From assembly GCF_009830105.1 (NCBI RefSeq), contig NZ_WURB01000014.1:1-64000 (forward strand): a DNA stretch of 64,000 nt. Direction: 5' to 3'. The translations under genes were made by a program, and so were the position numbers. Of this stretch, positions 40,667 through 50,633 are shown in pieces. The DNA comes from Microvirga makkahensis. Lineage in GTDB: Bacteria; Pseudomonadota; Alphaproteobacteria; Rhizobiales; Beijerinckiaceae. The notes under the pieces are model-generated. The model saw only the letters and a list, made by a program, of their open reading frames with translations. It made no database searches and was not told where the DNA came from. Position 1 is the stretch's first letter; each line of letters begins with the position of its first letter.

Positions 40667-41634
40667 CGGACCTCTCCGCTCAGGCGAACCTGCCCCGCAA
40701 CCATGGTGATGACGACGAGAAGGGCGATGATGAGAAAGATGAGCGTCGAGGCCGCGGAGCCCAGGCCCACCTCCTGGAAATCCACGAGCTGCTGGCGCGC
40801 GAAGACCGACATCGACATGGTGTCGCGAGAATTGGCGGTGAGCACATAGATCAGGTCGAAGACTCGCAGCGCGTCGAGGGCGCGGAAGATCACCGCGACG
40901 AGGAGAGCGGGCTTGATGAGCGGCAGTGTGACCCGGAAGAACACCTTGACGGGATGGACGCCGTCGACCTTGGCGGCCTCGTAGATGTCGCCAGGCAGCA
41001 TCTGGAGAGCGGCAAGGATGAGGAGAGCCATGAAGGGCGTGGTCTTCCACACGTCCACCATCACCACGGTCCACAGGGCGGTGTCGGGACTGGCCGTCCA
41101 GGTGATCGGCGCCGCGATCAGGCCGAGACGCAGGAGCATGTCGTTGATCACGCCGAACTGGTCGTGCAGCATCCAGTTCCACATGCGGGCGGAGACGACG
41201 GTGGGGATCGCCCAGGGGATGAGGATCACCGCGCGCATGATCCCGCGCCCGGGAAAGGACGCGTTGAGGATCAGGGCCACGATGGTGCCGAGCACCGTCT
41301 CGATGGAGACGGAGATCGCCGTGAACCAGACCGTGTTCCACACCGAATGCCACCAGTCGGGATCGGTGAGCAGGCCAAACCACTCGCCGTCGTAATTGGC
41401 GACGTAGTTCTCGAAGCCGATGAACTGGTAATCGGCGAGGCTGTTGAGGCTTGCGTCGGTGAAGCTGAACCAGATGGTCCGCGCGAGGGGCCATCCGGCG
41501 ATGAGAATGAGCACGATCAGGGTCGGCGCGATGAAGATCCACGCGGCACGGACGCGCGAGCGGGTGAGGGAGGAACGGCCTCCCCGCATCGTTTCCCGTG
41601 CGGGGGCGGATGCCTGGAGAGCGGCGCCGGACAT
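40663..41634 (-). CDS. Sugar ABC transporter permease 1 (MalF type)
   Basis: 323 aa from the ATG at 41634, just after the binding-protein stop. Six to seven hydrophobic segments; EAA loop YEAAKVDGVHPVKVFFRVTLP. The N-terminal extension (ASAPARETMRGGRSSLTRS) is cytosolic. Close in type to ThuF. Confidence 0.9.
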   Translation of the reverse strand: MSGAALQASAPARETMRGGRSSLTRSRVRAAWIFIAPTLIVLILIAGWPLARTIWFSFTDASLNSLADYQFIGFENYVANYDGEWFGLLTDPDWWHSVWNTVWFTAISVSIETVLGTIVALILNASFPGRGIMRAVILIPWAIPTVVSARMWNWMLHDQFGVINDMLLRLGLIAAPITWTASPDTALWTVVMVDVWKTTPFMALLILAALQMLPGDIYEAAKVDGVHPVKVFFRVTLPLIKPALLVAVIFRALDALRVFDLIYVLTANSRDTMSMSVFARQQLVDFQEVGLGSAASTLIFLIIALLVVITMVAGQVRLSGEVR

Positions 41635-41636
41635 GC

Positions 41637-42902
41637 CTATTGCCAGCCGTTGCGCTTGATCCGTTTCAGGTCGCGGTCGAGACGGTTCAGCGCCTCCTCG
41701 GGCAGCGCGCGCTTCGAGAGCACCTGATGGACCGTGTTGAAGAACTCGGTCGAGACCCTGTTGTAGTTCTGGCCGGTGACGGTCGCGGGGCGGGCGACCG
41801 CGTTCGAGAAGACGTCCGCGAGGTCGCCGATGAAGGGGTTGACCTTGGCGATGTCGGCGTCGCCGTAGAGCGCCACGATGGTGGGATTGAACGAGCCCTC
41901 GATCGCGCGACGCTTCTGCTCCTCCTCGCCCGTGAGGTACATGACGAGGTCGATGGCGGCGTCGGCGTTCTTCGAATATTTCGACACGGCGAGCAGCTGG
42001 CCGCCCAGGGTGCCCGCGTGGCGCCCGTCCGCGCCTCCTTTCGGCAGGGGCGCGATGCCGACCTTGCCCTTGATCGTGCTGTCGGCCCCCTGAGCCAGCG
42101 CCCAGGCATAGGGCCAGTTGCGCATGAAGGCCGCATTGCCCGCCTGGAAGACGCCGCGCGCTTCCTCCTCCGTGTAGTTCAGCACGCCTTCGGGGGTGAT
42201 GGTGCCGACCCAGCCCGCCGCCGTCTTGAGGGCCTCTGCGGCTTTCGGGTTCTCGATGGTGATCTCGCCCTTCTCGTCGATGATGGTGCCGCCGCCATAG
42301 GAGGCGATCCATTCGAGGGCATTGGTCGTCAGGCCCTCATAGGCGCGGCCCTGCCAGACATAGCCCCAGAAATCGCCCTTGCCGTCCTTGCGCTCGCCTT
42401 CCTGGATGATTCGCGCGGTCTCCGTCAGGTCGCCCCAGGTCTGCGGCACCGGGCGCTTGTACTTGTCGAGCAGGTCCTGGCGATAATAGAGCAGGCCCGC
42501 ATCGGCGAACCAGGGCATGGCCAGGAGCTTGCCGTTCACCTGGCTCGTTTCCGCCATGGCGGGCAGGTGACTGCCGATCCCGCCCCCGGCCTTTGCGGTC
42601 AGGTCCTGGAGATGATCGGCGAGGATGCCGGTCCACACCACGTCGATCTGGAACACGTCGATGTCGCCTGCGCCGGCGGCGAGCAGCTGCTGGTAGAGGG
42701 CCAGGCGCTCGGTGGCGGAATTGGGCGTGGAGACGATCTTGACCGTGTTGCCTGTTTTCTGCGCCCAGGCATCGACGCCCTGCTTGCAGATCTCATATTC
42801 CTTGCCGAGCGCGCTGCACGAGATGGAAATCTCGACGGCGAAGGCGCTCGCCGTGGTGAAAAGACCGGTCGCAAGGGCTAAACCAGTAATCAGGCGTGAC
42901 AT
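41637..42902 (-). CDS. Sugar ABC transporter substrate-binding protein (ThuE/MalE type)
   Basis: 421 aa with signal peptide to about residue 22 (TTASAFAVE). Family 1 solute-binding protein: CKQGVDAWAQKTGNTVKIVS, IDVFQIDVVWTGILADHL, AMPWFADAGLLYYRQDLLDKY, GSFNPTIVALY. Features match trehalose/sucrose/maltose binders of Rhizobiales. It is first in the operon (binding protein, permease 1, permease 2, ATPase). The 130 bp upstream contain CTTAGG-N8-CCTAGG, a possible operator. Exact sugar not certain. Confidence 0.88.
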   Translation of the reverse strand: MSRLITGLALATGLFTTASAFAVEISISCSALGKEYEICKQGVDAWAQKTGNTVKIVSTPNSATERLALYQQLLAAGAGDIDVFQIDVVWTGILADHLQDLTAKAGGGIGSHLPAMAETSQVNGKLLAMPWFADAGLLYYRQDLLDKYKRPVPQTWGDLTETARIIQEGERKDGKGDFWGYVWQGRAYEGLTTNALEWIASYGGGTIIDEKGEITIENPKAAEALKTAAGWVGTITPEGVLNYTEEEARGVFQAGNAAFMRNWPYAWALAQGADSTIKGKVGIAPLPKGGADGRHAGTLGGQLLAVSKYSKNADAAIDLVMYLTGEEEQKRRAIEGSFNPTIVALYGDADIAKVNPFIGDLADVFSNAVARPATVTGQNYNRVSTEFFNTVHQVLSKRALPEEALNRLDRDLKRIKRNGWQ

Positions 42903-43031
42903 GGCTATCCTCCAGCGTGCTTCGTGTTTATTGCTTAGGTTGATAAGCCTAGGGACGTCGTTTTGTTCCTCTGGAACATGGCCGACCGGCGGCCTTGCCC
43001 CATCTTCATGCTCGCTTCAGAAGGTGCCCAC

Positions 43032-43733
43032 ATGAAAATCACTTGGTTCGGACATTCCGCCTTCCGGCTCGACTTCGCCGACAAGGCCGTGCTCATCGAC
43101 CCGTTCTTCACCGGCAATCCGGCCTTCGAGGGTGACCGGGCGAAGATCACCGAGGGCGTGAGCCACATTCTCCTCACCCACGGCCACGGCGACCACGTGG
43201 GCGACACGGTGGAGATCGCAAAGGCGACGGGTGCGAAGGTCGTCACCAATTTCGAGCTCTGCATGTATCTCGCGAAGCAGGGCGTCGAGAACATCGATCC
43301 CATGAACACGGGCGGCACGACGGATCAGGACGGCTTCACCGTCACCCTGGTGCGGGCGGACCATTCTTCCGGCCTCGTGGAAATGGGCGTGAACTTCCCT
43401 CTCGGCCCCGCCCACGGGATCGTCGTGAAGGCTCCGGGGGAGCCGACCGTCTACCACATGGGCGACACGGACATCTTCGGCGACATGGCCCTGATCGCCG
43501 AGATCCACCAGCCGGAGATCGCCATCGTGCCCATCGGTGACCGCTTCACCATGGGCCCGGAGGTCGCGGCGCTCGCCGTCCAGCGCTATTTCGGCAATCT
43601 GAAGGCGGTGATCCCCTGCCACTACGCTTCCTTCCCGCCGCTCGTTCCCAACGCGGACCGCTTCGTGGCGGCCATGGAAGGCAAGGGCGTCCAGGTCGTG
43701 GTGCCCCACAAGACGGTTGCGGTGAGGATTTAA
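43032..43733 (+). CDS. UPF0173 metal-dependent hydrolase (metallo-beta-lactamase fold)
   Basis: 233 aa, ATG at 43032 (AAGGTG upstream; frame open to 42963). Metal motif [11 protein letters not shown] (HxHxDH), then GDTDIFGD and the CHYASFPPL ending. Family is UPF0173, cytosolic hydrolases of unknown substrate. It is divergent from the sugar importer and transcribed alone. Confidence 0.9.
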   Translation: MKITWFGHSAFRLDFADKAVLIDPFFTGNPAFEGDRAKITEGVSHILLTHGHGDHVGDTVEIAKATGAKVVTNFELCMYLAKQGVENIDPMNTGGTTDQDGFTVTLVRADHSSGLVEMGVNFPLGPAHGIVVKAPGEPTVYHMGDTDIFGDMALIAEIHQPEIAIVPIGDRFTMGPEVAALAVQRYFGNLKAVIPCHYASFPPLVPNADRFVAAMEGKGVQVVVPHKTVAVRI

Positions 43734-43742
43734 GGCGGCCTT

Positions 43743-43765
43743 ATCACCCGCCTTGTGCCGGTGAT
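43743..43765. repeat. Palindromic intergenic repeat copy
   Basis: ATCACCCGC-CTTGT-GCCGGTGAT, one mismatch in the arms. It belongs to the same family as 9541, 50581, 53931, 55148 and 58390. It lies 10 bp after the UPF0173 stop and could act as a weak terminator or message end. Confidence 0.6.
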
Positions 43766-43908
43766 CTCGTTTGCATGAAACGCCGCGCTCTTCGGATCGG
43801 GATGGCCGGGACAAAGGCGGGAAAACCCTCCCTCACATCCGACATTGCCCCCCAAGGCGGGCGGGTGCTATAGCCCGCCCATCGGAATTCCAAGGGGTAT
43901 GACCATTC

Positions 43909-44196
43909 ATGTCGGTCGATGAGAAAACGGTCCGCCGCATCGCCCATCTGGCGCGCATTGCCGTGACGGATGAGGAGGTGCCTCACCTCCAGGGCGAGCT
44001 CAACGCGATTCTCTCCTTCGTCGAGCAGCTGAACGAAGTGAACGTGGACGGCGTGGAGCCCATGACCTCCGTGACGCCCATGGTGATGAAGAAGCGCCAG
44101 GACGGCGTGACCGATGGCGGTTACCCGGACAAGATCGTCCGGAACGCCCCTGCCACGGAGGACAGCTTCTTCCTGGTCCCCAAGGTGGTCGAGTAA
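43909..44196 (+). CDS. gatC: Asp-tRNA(Asn)/Glu-tRNA(Gln) amidotransferase subunit C
   Basis: 95 aa. GatC features: [34 protein letters not shown] and the C-terminal [18 protein letters not shown]. It stabilises GatA and GatB in the transamidase that converts Glu-tRNA(Gln) to Gln-tRNA(Gln). It is followed by gatA after 115 bp that hold a palindromic element. Confidence 0.95.
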   Translation: MSVDEKTVRRIAHLARIAVTDEEVPHLQGELNAILSFVEQLNEVNVDGVEPMTSVTPMVMKKRQDGVTDGGYPDKIVRNAPATEDSFFLVPKVVE

Positions 44197-44202
44197 GAGC
44201 CC

Positions 44203-44300
44203 GTCATCCCGGCCGGAGCGACAGCGGAGAGCCGGGATCGCGCAAACAGTTATTTCTTCCAGACGATCCCGGCCTGCCGTCGTGTCGCGCCCGGGATGAC
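44203..44300. repeat. 98-bp palindromic element between gatC and gatA
   Basis: The outer arms GTCATCCCGG (44203-44212) and CCGGGATGAC (44291-44300) are perfect inverts; inner GCCGGGATCG...CGATCCCGGC also pairs. This is a mobile-looking interspersed element inside an operon; in mRNA it forms one long stem. Confidence 0.75.
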
Positions 44301-44311
44301 AGGATGATCCC

Positions 44312-45826
44312 GTGACCGAACTGACCCATCTCACGATTGCCGAGGCCCGAGACGGCCTGAAGGCCAAGACCTTCTCTGCCACCGAACTCGCGCAGGCCCA
44401 TATCGACGCCATTCAGAAGGCCAAGGCGCTCAATGCCTTTGTGCTCGAGACGCCAGAGAAGGCGCTCGCCATGGCGAAAGCCTCGGACGAGAAGATCGCC
44501 AGGGGCGAGGCCCGCCCGATGGAAGGCATCCCGCTCGGCATCAAGGACCTGTTCTGCACGGAAGGGGTGGTGTCCACCGCCGCCTCGAAGATCCTCGGCA
44601 ACTTCACCCCGCCCTACGAATCCACCGTGACCAGCAATCTCTGGAACGACGGGGCGGTCATGCTCGGCAAGCTCAACATGGACGAGTTCGCCATGGGCTC
44701 CTCCAACGAGACCAGCGCCTTCGGTCCGGTCGTGTCGCCCTGGCGGCGCGAGGGTTCGAATGTGAGCGCGGGCGCGTCCGGCCAGATCGAGGGCACGCAC
44801 CTCGTGCCCGGCGGCTCGTCGGGCGGTTCGGCCGCCGCCGTCGCGGCCCATCTCTGCCTCGGCGCGACCGCCACGGATACGGGCGGCTCGATCCGTCAGC
44901 CCGCCGCCTTCACCGGCACCGTGGGCATCAAGCCGACCTACGGTCGCGTCTCGCGCTGGGGCACGGTGGCCTTCGCCTCGTCCCTCGACCAGGCGGGGCC
45001 CATCACCCGCACGGTGCGCGACGCCGCCATCATGCTGCGCTCCATGGCCAGCCCCGACGCCAAGGACACCACCTGCGTGGACCTGCCCGTGCCCGATTAC
45101 GAGGCCGCCGTCACGCGCGGCGTGAAGGGCCTCAGGATCGGCATTCCCAAGGAATACCGGGTCGACGGCATGTCGCCGGAGATCGAGGGGCTCTGGCATC
45201 AGGGCGCGGAGTGGCTGCGCGCAGCCGGCGCCGAGATCGTCGAGGTTTCGCTCCCGCACACCCGGTATGCGCTGCCCGCCTATTACATCGTCGCTCCGGC
45301 GGAAGCGTCCTCCAATCTCGCTCGCTATGACGGCGTGCGCTACGGCCTGCGCGAGAACGGCAAGGACATCGTCGATATGTACGAGAGGACCCGCGCCGCC
45401 GGTTTCGGCCGCGAGGTCAAGCGCCGCATCATGATCGGCACCTATGTGCTCTCGGCCGGCTATTACGACGCCTATTACGTGCGTGCCCAGAAGATCCGCA
45501 CGCTCATCAAGCGCGACTTCGAGGAGGTGTATGCTCAGGGCGTCCACGCGATCCTGACACCCGCGACTCCGTCCGCGGCCTTCGGCATCGGCGAGAAGGG
45601 CTCCGGAGACCCGGTGGAGATGTACCTCAACGACATCTTCACGGTGACCGTGAACATGGCGGGTCTGCCCGGCCTCGCGGTTCCGGCCGGTCTCGATTCG
45701 CAGGGCCTGCCGCTCGGCCTCCAGCTCATCGGCCGTGCCTTCGACGAGGAGACCCTCTTCGCCGCCGGTCAGGCGATCGAGGACGCCGCCGGCCGCATCG
45801 CACTGCCGCAGCCCTGGTGGGCATGA
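44312..45826 (+). CDS. gatA: Asp-tRNA(Asn)/Glu-tRNA(Gln) amidotransferase subunit A
   Basis: 504 aa from a GTG. Amidase-signature enzyme that releases ammonia from Gln for transamidation. Catalytic triad visible: Lys78 (PLGIKDLF), cis-Ser169 (GGSSGGS) and Ser193 ([10 protein letters not shown]). Overlaps the next small gene (ATGA). Confidence 0.96.
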   Translation: MTELTHLTIAEARDGLKAKTFSATELAQAHIDAIQKAKALNAFVLETPEKALAMAKASDEKIARGEARPMEGIPLGIKDLFCTEGVVSTAASKILGNFTPPYESTVTSNLWNDGAVMLGKLNMDEFAMGSSNETSAFGPVVSPWRREGSNVSAGASGQIEGTHLVPGGSSGGSAAAVAAHLCLGATATDTGGSIRQPAAFTGTVGIKPTYGRVSRWGTVAFASSLDQAGPITRTVRDAAIMLRSMASPDAKDTTCVDLPVPDYEAAVTRGVKGLRIGIPKEYRVDGMSPEIEGLWHQGAEWLRAAGAEIVEVSLPHTRYALPAYYIVAPAEASSNLARYDGVRYGLRENGKDIVDMYERTRAAGFGREVKRRIMIGTYVLSAGYYDAYYVRAQKIRTLIKRDFEEVYAQGVHAILTPATPSAAFGIGEKGSGDPVEMYLNDIFTVTVNMAGLPGLAVPAGLDSQGLPLGLQLIGRAFDEETLFAAGQAIEDAAGRIALPQPWWA

Positions 45827-46131
45827 GCGACGTGGGCCCAACCGTACCCGTCGTCCATCTCTGGGACTGGCTGCCTGCGGCCTTCGACCCGGTGCTGGTG
45901 ATCGTTGCCGTGCTGCTCGGCTGGAAGGCCGACCAGTTCGGCAAGGTCGTGATCGCCGCCATCGCGGCCCTCGGCCTGTCGATCCTCGTATCCTATGCGA
46001 TCGGCCTCATCGGCCTGCCCTGGGTCGCGCCCGTGCGGGCCGACGCGCTGACCCTGTTCCCGGTTCGCTCCGCCGCCGCTCTGGTCTGGGCGGGCGGGGC
46101 TTATGCCGCACGCCGCCTGGTGAAACGCTGA
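45823..46131 (+). CDS. Small membrane protein downstream of gatA
   Basis: 102 aa with three to four hydrophobic segments ([58 protein letters not shown]). Start overlaps the gatA stop, so it is translationally coupled. Unknown family, seen as a neighbour in relatives as far as recalled. Confidence 0.75.
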   Translation: MSDVGPTVPVVHLWDWLPAAFDPVLVIVAVLLGWKADQFGKVVIAAIAALGLSILVSYAIGLIGLPWVAPVRADALTLFPVRSAAALVWAGGAYAARRLVKR

Positions 46132-46147
46132 GCGGAATCGAACGGGA

Positions 46148-46846
46148 TCACTCGATCTCGATTCCGAACGTCGATCGCAGCCCCCCACGCCCTTTCGTCG
46201 TGATCGCGAGGGCGCGGCTGTCCCTGACCCGCTCGACCCAACCCAGATCGAACATCTTCGTGCAGAGCGCGGCTCCCAGACGGCCCGCGAGGTGGGGGCG
46301 GCGCTCGCTCCAGTCGAGGCAGGTCCGGCAGAGGGTTCGCTTGCTCCTGTGCCCTTCCTCCAGCTCGATCCCGAAGGCGCAGAGAAACCGCTGCCCCTTC
46401 TCCGTCAGGGCGCCGGCGCCGTCGGAGAGGACGAGATAATCCTGCAAGGTGAGGGCATCCGCGAGCGCGATGCCGAGCCGTCCGGCCAGATGGTCGTAGC
46501 AGGTCCGGGCCCTGCGCAGGGCCTCGTCCTTGGGGCCGACGGGGCGGTGGCGTTTCGGGCCGGAGGAGGCGACGGCCATCAGCGTCTCGATGGCCTGGGC
46601 CACCTCGGAAGAGGCCAGCCGGTAATACCTGTGCCGGCCCTGCTTGGTCATGGCGATCAGGCGGGCCTCGCTGAGCCTGGCGAGGTGGCCGCTCGTGGTC
46701 TGCGCGCTCACGCCGCCGTGCCAGGCGAGCTCGCTCGCCGTCAACGCCCGCCCGTCCATGAGGGCCGAGAGGATGTTGGCGCGCGCCACGTCCCCCATGA
46801 GGGCCGCGATTTCCGCAAGGGCCATGCCTGAGACGAAGGGTGCCAT
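46148..46846 (-). CDS. ArsR-family transcriptional regulator
   Basis: 232 aa. Winged HTH at residues about 15-80: GDVARANILSALMDGRALTASELAW and SAQTTSGHLARLSEARLI then GRHRYYRLAS. The extended C-terminal half (residues 95-232) has several Cys (ARTCYDHL, RTLCRTCLDWSERRPHLAG), more than in plain ArsR, and may sense a ligand or metal. Divergent from the transporter gene; a 34-bp palindrome lies between them. Confidence 0.85.
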   Translation of the reverse strand: MAPFVSGMALAEIAALMGDVARANILSALMDGRALTASELAWHGGVSAQTTSGHLARLSEARLIAMTKQGRHRYYRLASSEVAQAIETLMAVASSGPKRHRPVGPKDEALRRARTCYDHLAGRLGIALADALTLQDYLVLSDGAGALTEKGQRFLCAFGIELEEGHRSKRTLCRTCLDWSERRPHLAGRLGAALCTKMFDLGWVERVRDSRALAITTKGRGGLRSTFGIEIE

Positions 46847-46882
46847 GGGCCGATCATAGACAAGGATGGAGAGCCGGTCAGC

Positions 46883-46916
46883 CCATAACGCTTCGGCTGC
46901 GGCCGAAGCGTTATGG
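46883..46916. promoter_or_regulatory. 34-bp perfect palindrome, likely ArsR operator
   Basis: CCATAACGCTTCGGC (46883-46897), TGCG, GCCGAAGCGTTATGG (46902-46916). Arms are perfect over 15 bp. It lies 37 bp before the regulator start and 61 bp before the transporter start. It may repress both genes. A cruciform or terminator role is less likely, since no T-run follows. Confidence 0.75.
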
Positions 46917-46976
46917 CGCGACGGAGGAGGGGCTGCGTGCCACGTTGCGGCATCCCAGGATCACACGAACGGACCC

Positions 46977-47900
46977 ATGACCATGACGCAAAGTTCCACT
47001 CGCCCTCCCGTATTCGAGCTTGCTCTTCTGGCCCTTCTCGCGACGCTCTGGGGCGCCTCCTACACCTTCATCAAGATCGGCATCGAAACGATCCCGCCCG
47101 TCACGCTGATCGCTGCCCGCACGCTCATCGCCGGAGGCGTGCTGCTGGCCATCGTCCGGATGCGCGGGCTGACGCTCCCACGCGATCGCGCCACATGGAG
47201 GGACTTTGCGGTGCAGGCCTGCCTGAACAGCGTCGTTCCGTTCACCCTCATCGCCTGGGCCGAGCAATCGGTCGATGCGGGCCTCGCCGTAATCCTCAAC
47301 GCGATGACGCCCGTCTTCACCTTCCTGATCACATGGCTCTGGTCCCGCCACGAGGCGACCACGTTCCGCAAGTTCGCGGGCGTCATGATCGGCCTGGTGG
47401 GAACCTGCATCATCGTCGGGACGCAGGCCCTGACCCATGTCGGGCGGGAACTGGCCGGCCAGCTGGCGGTGGTGCTCGCGACGATCTGTTATGCGGGCGC
47501 GGCGATCTTCGGACGCACCTTCAAATCGCTCGATCCGATCATGCCTGCCACGGGATCGCTGATCTCGGGCGCCGTGATCCTGCTTCCCGTCAGCGTCGTC
47601 CTGGACCGGCCCTGGACGCTGGCGCCGTCCGAAGCCTCCGTCCTGGCTCTGATCGGTTTGGCAGTCTTCTCGACGGCCATCGCCTTCCTCATCTATTTCC
47701 GGCTCATCCACACCCTCGGTTCCCTTGGGACCACGGCTCAGGGGTATCTGCGCGCTCCCATCGGTGTCGCCATCGGGGCTGCCGTCCTGGGCGAAAGGCT
47801 GGATTCCTCCGCATGGATCGGGCTGCTGTGCATCCTCGCGGGCGTCCTGTTGATGACCTTGCCGCCGCAGGGCCGTCCGGCCGACATTCGAGCCACGTGA
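46977..47900 (+). CDS. EamA-family (DMT) transporter
   Basis: 307 aa from the ATG at 46977 (frame open to 46866). Ten transmembrane segments in two EamA halves: LLATLWGASYTFIKIGIETIP at the start and VFSTAIAFLIYFRLIHTLGS in the second half. Probably an efflux carrier of metabolites. Controlled with the divergent ArsR-type regulator. Confidence 0.9.
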   Translation: MTMTQSSTRPPVFELALLALLATLWGASYTFIKIGIETIPPVTLIAARTLIAGGVLLAIVRMRGLTLPRDRATWRDFAVQACLNSVVPFTLIAWAEQSVDAGLAVILNAMTPVFTFLITWLWSRHEATTFRKFAGVMIGLVGTCIIVGTQALTHVGRELAGQLAVVLATICYAGAAIFGRTFKSLDPIMPATGSLISGAVILLPVSVVLDRPWTLAPSEASVLALIGLAVFSTAIAFLIYFRLIHTLGSLGTTAQGYLRAPIGVAIGAAVLGERLDSSAWIGLLCILAGVLLMTLPPQGRPADIRAT

Positions 47901-47910
47901 CAGGCGCATG

Positions 47911-47939
47911 AAAAAGGGCCTGACCGAAGTCAGGCCCTT
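47911..47939 (-). terminator. Terminator of the small anchored protein gene (bidirectional)
   Basis: AAGGGCCTGAC (47914-47924), CGAA, GTCAGGCCCTT (47929-47939). On the minus strand it runs into TTTTT; on the plus strand only TTG follows. It lies 27 bp after the stop of the minus-strand gene and can also stop the transporter transcript. Confidence 0.8.
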
Positions 47940-47965
47940 GTGGCAGTTTCACGCGAAGCGTCGGA

Positions 47966-48295
47966 TTACTGCTGCGGGGAGGCCGGAGCCGACGGGCTGG
48001 CCGGAGCGCTCGGGGCCGCCGGAGCCGGGGAGGACGGGGTCGCAGGCGCCGTGGCCGGGCTGTCCGTTGCGCCCGTACCGGCGGATGGAGACGAGCTTTC
48101 CGTCTGCGTGCCGGTGCTGCCGGTCGTGCTCGGCTCGTTGCCGCCATCATAGAAGAGGAAAGCCAGCAAGCCGAGGGCGATAACAAGACCGCCGATCACG
48201 TAAGCAAGAGTGTTCGAACCGCGCGCGCTGTTATCGTAGACATTCGTCTCGCGATTGTAGACGTTCGGTTCGCGATCCATGGGATCCATAGCCAT
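47966..48295 (-). CDS. Small single-pass membrane protein with Ser/Pro/Ala tail
   Basis: 109 aa from the ATG at 48295 (AAGGAG 8 nt upstream). Short charged N terminus (MDREPNVYNRETNVYDN), one transmembrane segment (LAYVIGGLVIALGLLAFLFY, residues about 30-49), then a long low-complexity Ser/Thr/Pro/Ala tail. Preceded by an EcfG-like promoter, so possibly a stress protein. Function unknown. Confidence 0.7.
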   Translation of the reverse strand: MAMDPMDREPNVYNRETNVYDNSARGSNTLAYVIGGLVIALGLLAFLFYDGGNEPSTTGSTGTQTESSSPSAGTGATDSPATAPATPSSPAPAAPSAPASPSAPASPQQ

Positions 48296-48328
48296 TTTCA
48301 AACTCCTTGACCGTTTTACCTCCCGTTC

Positions 48329-48353
48329 AACGCCCAATGTTGGATGCGGTTTC
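48329..48353 (-). promoter_or_regulatory. EcfG-like promoter of the small membrane protein
   Basis: On the minus strand: GAAAC, 16 nt, CGTT. The -35 differs from consensus GGAAC at one base; the -10 and spacing are exact. It lies about 34 bp from the start codon. Confidence 0.5.
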
Positions 48354-48516
48354 AGGCGAGCGTAACAATAATTGTAAATATCTGTGCATAAACGGGAATT
48401 GATCTTGGGTGTGGTGCGACAAATCTGAATGCCTGTTCATCTTGAAGGGGGTTGACCCCGTATCGCGTCGCTCTTACTCCGGGCAGGAAAGTGCGAGAGA
48501 CAAAGGCGCAAGGCTC

Positions 48517-49992
48517 ATGAACGCTCCGGTGAACCCGAAGAAGCTCATCAAAGGTGCGACAGGCGATTGGGAAATCGTCATCGGCATGGAGATCCACGCC
48601 CAGGTGACGAGCCAGGCCAAACTGTTCTCCGGCGCCTCTACGGCCTTCGGCGGCGATCCGAACAGCCACGTGTCCCTGGTCGATGCGGCCATGCCCGGCA
48701 TGCTGCCCGTGATCAACGAGGAATGCGTGCGCCAAGCGATCCGCACGGGCCTCGGCCTCAAGGCTGAGATCAACCTGAAGAGCACCTTCGACCGGAAGAA
48801 CTATTTCTACCCGGATCTGCCGCAGGGCTACCAGATCAGCCAGTACAAGAGCCCCATCGTGGGCGAGGGCGAGGTGATCGTGGACGTGCCGGAAACGGGC
48901 GAGACGATCATGGTGCGCATCGAGCGCCTGCATCTCGAGCAGGATGCAGGCAAGTCGATCCACGACCTGCATCCCACCATGAGCTTCGTCGATCTCAACC
49001 GCTCCGGCGTGGCGCTGATGGAGATCGTGTCCAAGCCCGACCTGCGCTCGGCGGACGAGGCCCGCGCCTACGTGACCAAGCTGCGCACGATCCTGCGCTA
49101 TCTCGGCACCTGCGACGGGGACATGGACAAGGGCAGCCTGCGAGCCGACGTGAACGTCTCCGTGCGCCGCCCGGGTGAGGAATTCGGCACGCGCTGCGAG
49201 ATCAAGAACGTCAATTCCATCCGCTTCATCGGCCAGGCCATCGAATACGAGGCGCGCCGCCAGATCGCGATCCTCGAGGACGGCGGCGTGATCGAGCAGG
49301 AGACCCGCCTCTACGATCCGGGCAAGGGCGAGACCCGCTCCATGCGCTCGAAGGAAGAGGCGCACGATTACCGCTATTTCCCCGATCCGGACCTGCTGCC
49401 GCTCGAGTTCGACCAAGCCTACGTGGACGACCTCGCCCAGCACCTGCCGGAACTGCCGGACGCCAAGAAGGCCCGCTTTATGGCCGATTACGGCTTGTCT
49501 GCCTATGACGCGAGCGTGCTGGTGGCCGAGCGCGCCTCCGCCGACTTCTTCGAGGAGGTGGCGAAGGGCCGCGACGGCAAGGCCGCCGCGAACTGGATCA
49601 TCAACGAGCTGTTCGGCCGCCTCAACAAGGAAGGCAAGGACATCACGCAATCGCCGGTCTCCGCAAGTCAGCTCGGCGCGATCATCGAGCTCATCGGCGA
49701 GAACGTGATCTCCGGCAAGATCGCCAAGGACCTGTTCGAGATCGTCTTCACCGAAGGCGGCGATCCGCGTGAGATCGTGGAAAAGCGCGGCATGAAGCAG
49801 GTGACGGACACGGGTGCCATCGAGAAGGCCATCGACGCGGTCATCGCCGCCAACCCCGACAAGGTGGAGCAGGCCAAGGCCAAGCCGACGCTGCTCGGCT
49901 GGTTCGTCGGCCAGGTGATGAAGCAGACCGGCGGCAAGGCCAACCCGCAGGCGGTCAACGAAATCCTGAAGGCGAAGCTCGGGATCGAGTGA
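48517..49992 (+). CDS. gatB: Asp-tRNA(Asn)/Glu-tRNA(Gln) amidotransferase subunit B
   Basis: 491 aa from the ATG at 48517. GatB motifs: [63 protein letters not shown] (C-terminal tail domain binding tRNA). It carries the kinase site that phosphorylates Glu-tRNA(Gln). Separated from gatCA by 2.7 kb with unrelated genes between. Confidence 0.96.
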   Translation: MNAPVNPKKLIKGATGDWEIVIGMEIHAQVTSQAKLFSGASTAFGGDPNSHVSLVDAAMPGMLPVINEECVRQAIRTGLGLKAEINLKSTFDRKNYFYPDLPQGYQISQYKSPIVGEGEVIVDVPETGETIMVRIERLHLEQDAGKSIHDLHPTMSFVDLNRSGVALMEIVSKPDLRSADEARAYVTKLRTILRYLGTCDGDMDKGSLRADVNVSVRRPGEEFGTRCEIKNVNSIRFIGQAIEYEARRQIAILEDGGVIEQETRLYDPGKGETRSMRSKEEAHDYRYFPDPDLLPLEFDQAYVDDLAQHLPELPDAKKARFMADYGLSAYDASVLVAERASADFFEEVAKGRDGKAAANWIINELFGRLNKEGKDITQSPVSASQLGAIIELIGENVISGKIAKDLFEIVFTEGGDPREIVEKRGMKQVTDTGAIEKAIDAVIAANPDKVEQAKAKPTLLGWFVGQVMKQTGGKANPQAVNEILKAKLGIE

Positions 49993-49995
49993 CCC

Positions 49996-50484
49996 GTGAG
50001 CGAGACGTCTCATCCGACCCTGCGCGAGGCCGAGGACCGCGACGCGCAGGATCTGTTCGGGCTCCTGTCCCTCTGCTTCGCGGATTACCCCGGCTGCTTC
50101 GTCGATCCTCACGACGACCTGAGGGATCTTCGCGCGCCCGGATCGCCCCGGCCGAACGACGGCGCCTTCTGGGTGGCGGAAGACGCGAGCGGACGCGTCT
50201 GCGCCTGCGTGTCCATCGATTTTCCCGAAGCCGGGACGGCGGAACTGCATCGCCTTTACGTGCGCCCTGACCAGCGGGGGAAGGGTCTCGGCTCCTTCCT
50301 GGTGCAGGCGGTCGAGCACCATGCCCGCGAACGCGGCGCGACGTACATGTTCCTCTGGTCCGATACGCGCTTCACCGATGCGCACCGCCTCTACGGGAAG
50401 CTTGGATACAAGCGCACGGACCGGCGCCGCGATCTCGGCGACATCTCCGGCTCGTCGGAATATCATTTCGAGAAGGTGTTTTGA
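49996..50484 (+). CDS. GNAT-family N-acetyltransferase
   Basis: 162 aa from a GTG 3 bp after gatB. GNAT core: LFGLLSLCFADYPG, RLYVRPDQRGKGLGSFLVQAVE (acetyl-CoA loop RGKGLG), DAHRLYGKLGYKR. The substrate is unknown. Coupled to gatB by tight spacing. Confidence 0.85.
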   Translation: MSETSHPTLREAEDRDAQDLFGLLSLCFADYPGCFVDPHDDLRDLRAPGSPRPNDGAFWVAEDASGRVCACVSIDFPEAGTAELHRLYVRPDQRGKGLGSFLVQAVEHHARERGATYMFLWSDTRFTDAHRLYGKLGYKRTDRRRDLGDISGSSEYHFEKVF

Positions 50485-50580
50485 CGCAGGGGCTTCCCGG
50501 CAATGTCATGGCCGCTCTGGACTTGATCCGAGGGTCAGCCCGGCTATCCCGAACGGAAAAGCATGGCGGGTCACTGAAGC

Positions 50581-50609
50581 GTCATCACCGGCACGAGGCC
50601 GGTGATGAC
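50581..50609. repeat. Palindromic intergenic repeat, best copy
   Basis: GTCATCACCGGC-ACGAG-GCCGGTGATGAC, 12-bp perfect arms. It lies between two convergent genes (acetyltransferase and cyclase). It is the clearest member of the family. Confidence 0.8.
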
Positions 50610-50633
50610 GAAGGCGCGCTTTAGAATGCGCGC

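Noticed and set aside
42920-42960. CTTAGG-N8-CCTAGG as operator of the sugar importer
   Set aside because: One arm mismatch and no regulator gene nearby; mentioned only in the binding-protein entry.
48352-50466. 704-codon minus-strand frame opposite gatB and the acetyltransferase gene
   Set aside because: Shadow of gatB; no motif.
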